From: an uncultured Spirochaetales bacterium
Lineage (GTDB): Bacteria; Spirochaetota; Spirochaetia; Sphaerochaetales; Sphaerochaetaceae
Assembly (NCBI GenBank): GCA_934247875.1
Contig: CAKQJZ010000035.1
Coordinates: 1 to 19,899 of the forward strand
DNA length: 19,899 nt
Direction: 5' to 3'
A model generated the notes under the pieces. It saw nothing but the letters and a program-made list of their open reading frames with translations, made no database searches and had not been told where the DNA came from. Below are positions 19,840 to 19,899 of the stretch, in pieces. Positions within the stretch are counted from its first letter, which is position 1. Every line of letters starts with the position of its first letter. A program made the position numbers and the translations under genes.

Positions 19840-19899
19840 ATTAGATAGGGAGGATAAAAAACAACGAATATCTGCTACCATCAATCATAAGAAATAGGA

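Overview
This window most likely comes from a host-associated anaerobic bacterium, and Spirochaetota (Sphaerochaetaceae/Treponema-like) is my best guess. The signs are an A+T-leaning composition, A/T-rich intergenic regions, short Shine-Dalgarno (SD) leaders, a stand-alone DbpA-type RNA-binding domain, ThrH, a DksA/TraR protein, a two-gene aconitase X, and an enoate-reductase-like iron-sulfur flavoenzyme. No rRNA or marker gene is present, so the placement is inference. The DNA is densely coding. It has no tRNA, rRNA, CRISPR array, complete mobile element or recognisable defence system, and no gene-free stretch over 300 bases.

Left part (1-8822): a minus-strand pair, cardiolipin synthase then a nicotinamidase-like hydrolase, diverges from a uracil/xanthine permease. 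A FucO-like lactaldehyde reductase and a two-subunit aconitase X operon follow, each with its own promoter and a hairpin behind it. The aconitase X operon converges on a minus-strand FMN/4Fe-4S/FAD oxidoreductase of the 2,4-dienoyl-CoA/2-enoate reductase type.

Middle (8823-15701): an A/T-rich divergent region holding a perfect 16-bp palindrome leads to mnmA (tRNA 2-thiolation) and nagB (glucosamine-6-phosphate deaminase). A bidirectional terminator separates nagB from a tightly overlapping minus-strand operon: SPOUT RNA methyltransferase, glycerophosphodiester phosphodiesterase, DUF362 ferredoxin-like protein. Divergent from it is an AI-2E-type permease, whose 3' end overlaps a convergent DUF606-type (EamA/DMT-like) transporter by 54 nt.

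Right part (15702-19899): thrH with a small two-helix membrane protein, a DksA/TraR regulator, then a convergent minus-strand pair (a stand-alone DbpA domain protein followed by a glyoxalase II-like hydrolase). Last comes a coiled-coil protein of unknown function translationally coupled to a PHP-family phosphatase. The PHP gene stops abruptly just before its expected His-Pro-Asp motif, about 60 bases from the window end, as if broken by an insertion or an assembly junction.

Most genes are housekeeping or central metabolism. The most unusual signal I see is expression architecture. The six apparently promoter-proximal genes without a usable SD sequence (cls, mnmA, trmJ-like, AI-2E permease, DUF606 transporter, coiled-coil gene) each have a -10-like hexamer 6-7 nt before the ATG, which predicts leaderless mRNAs. 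I did not find a convincing new multi-gene system.
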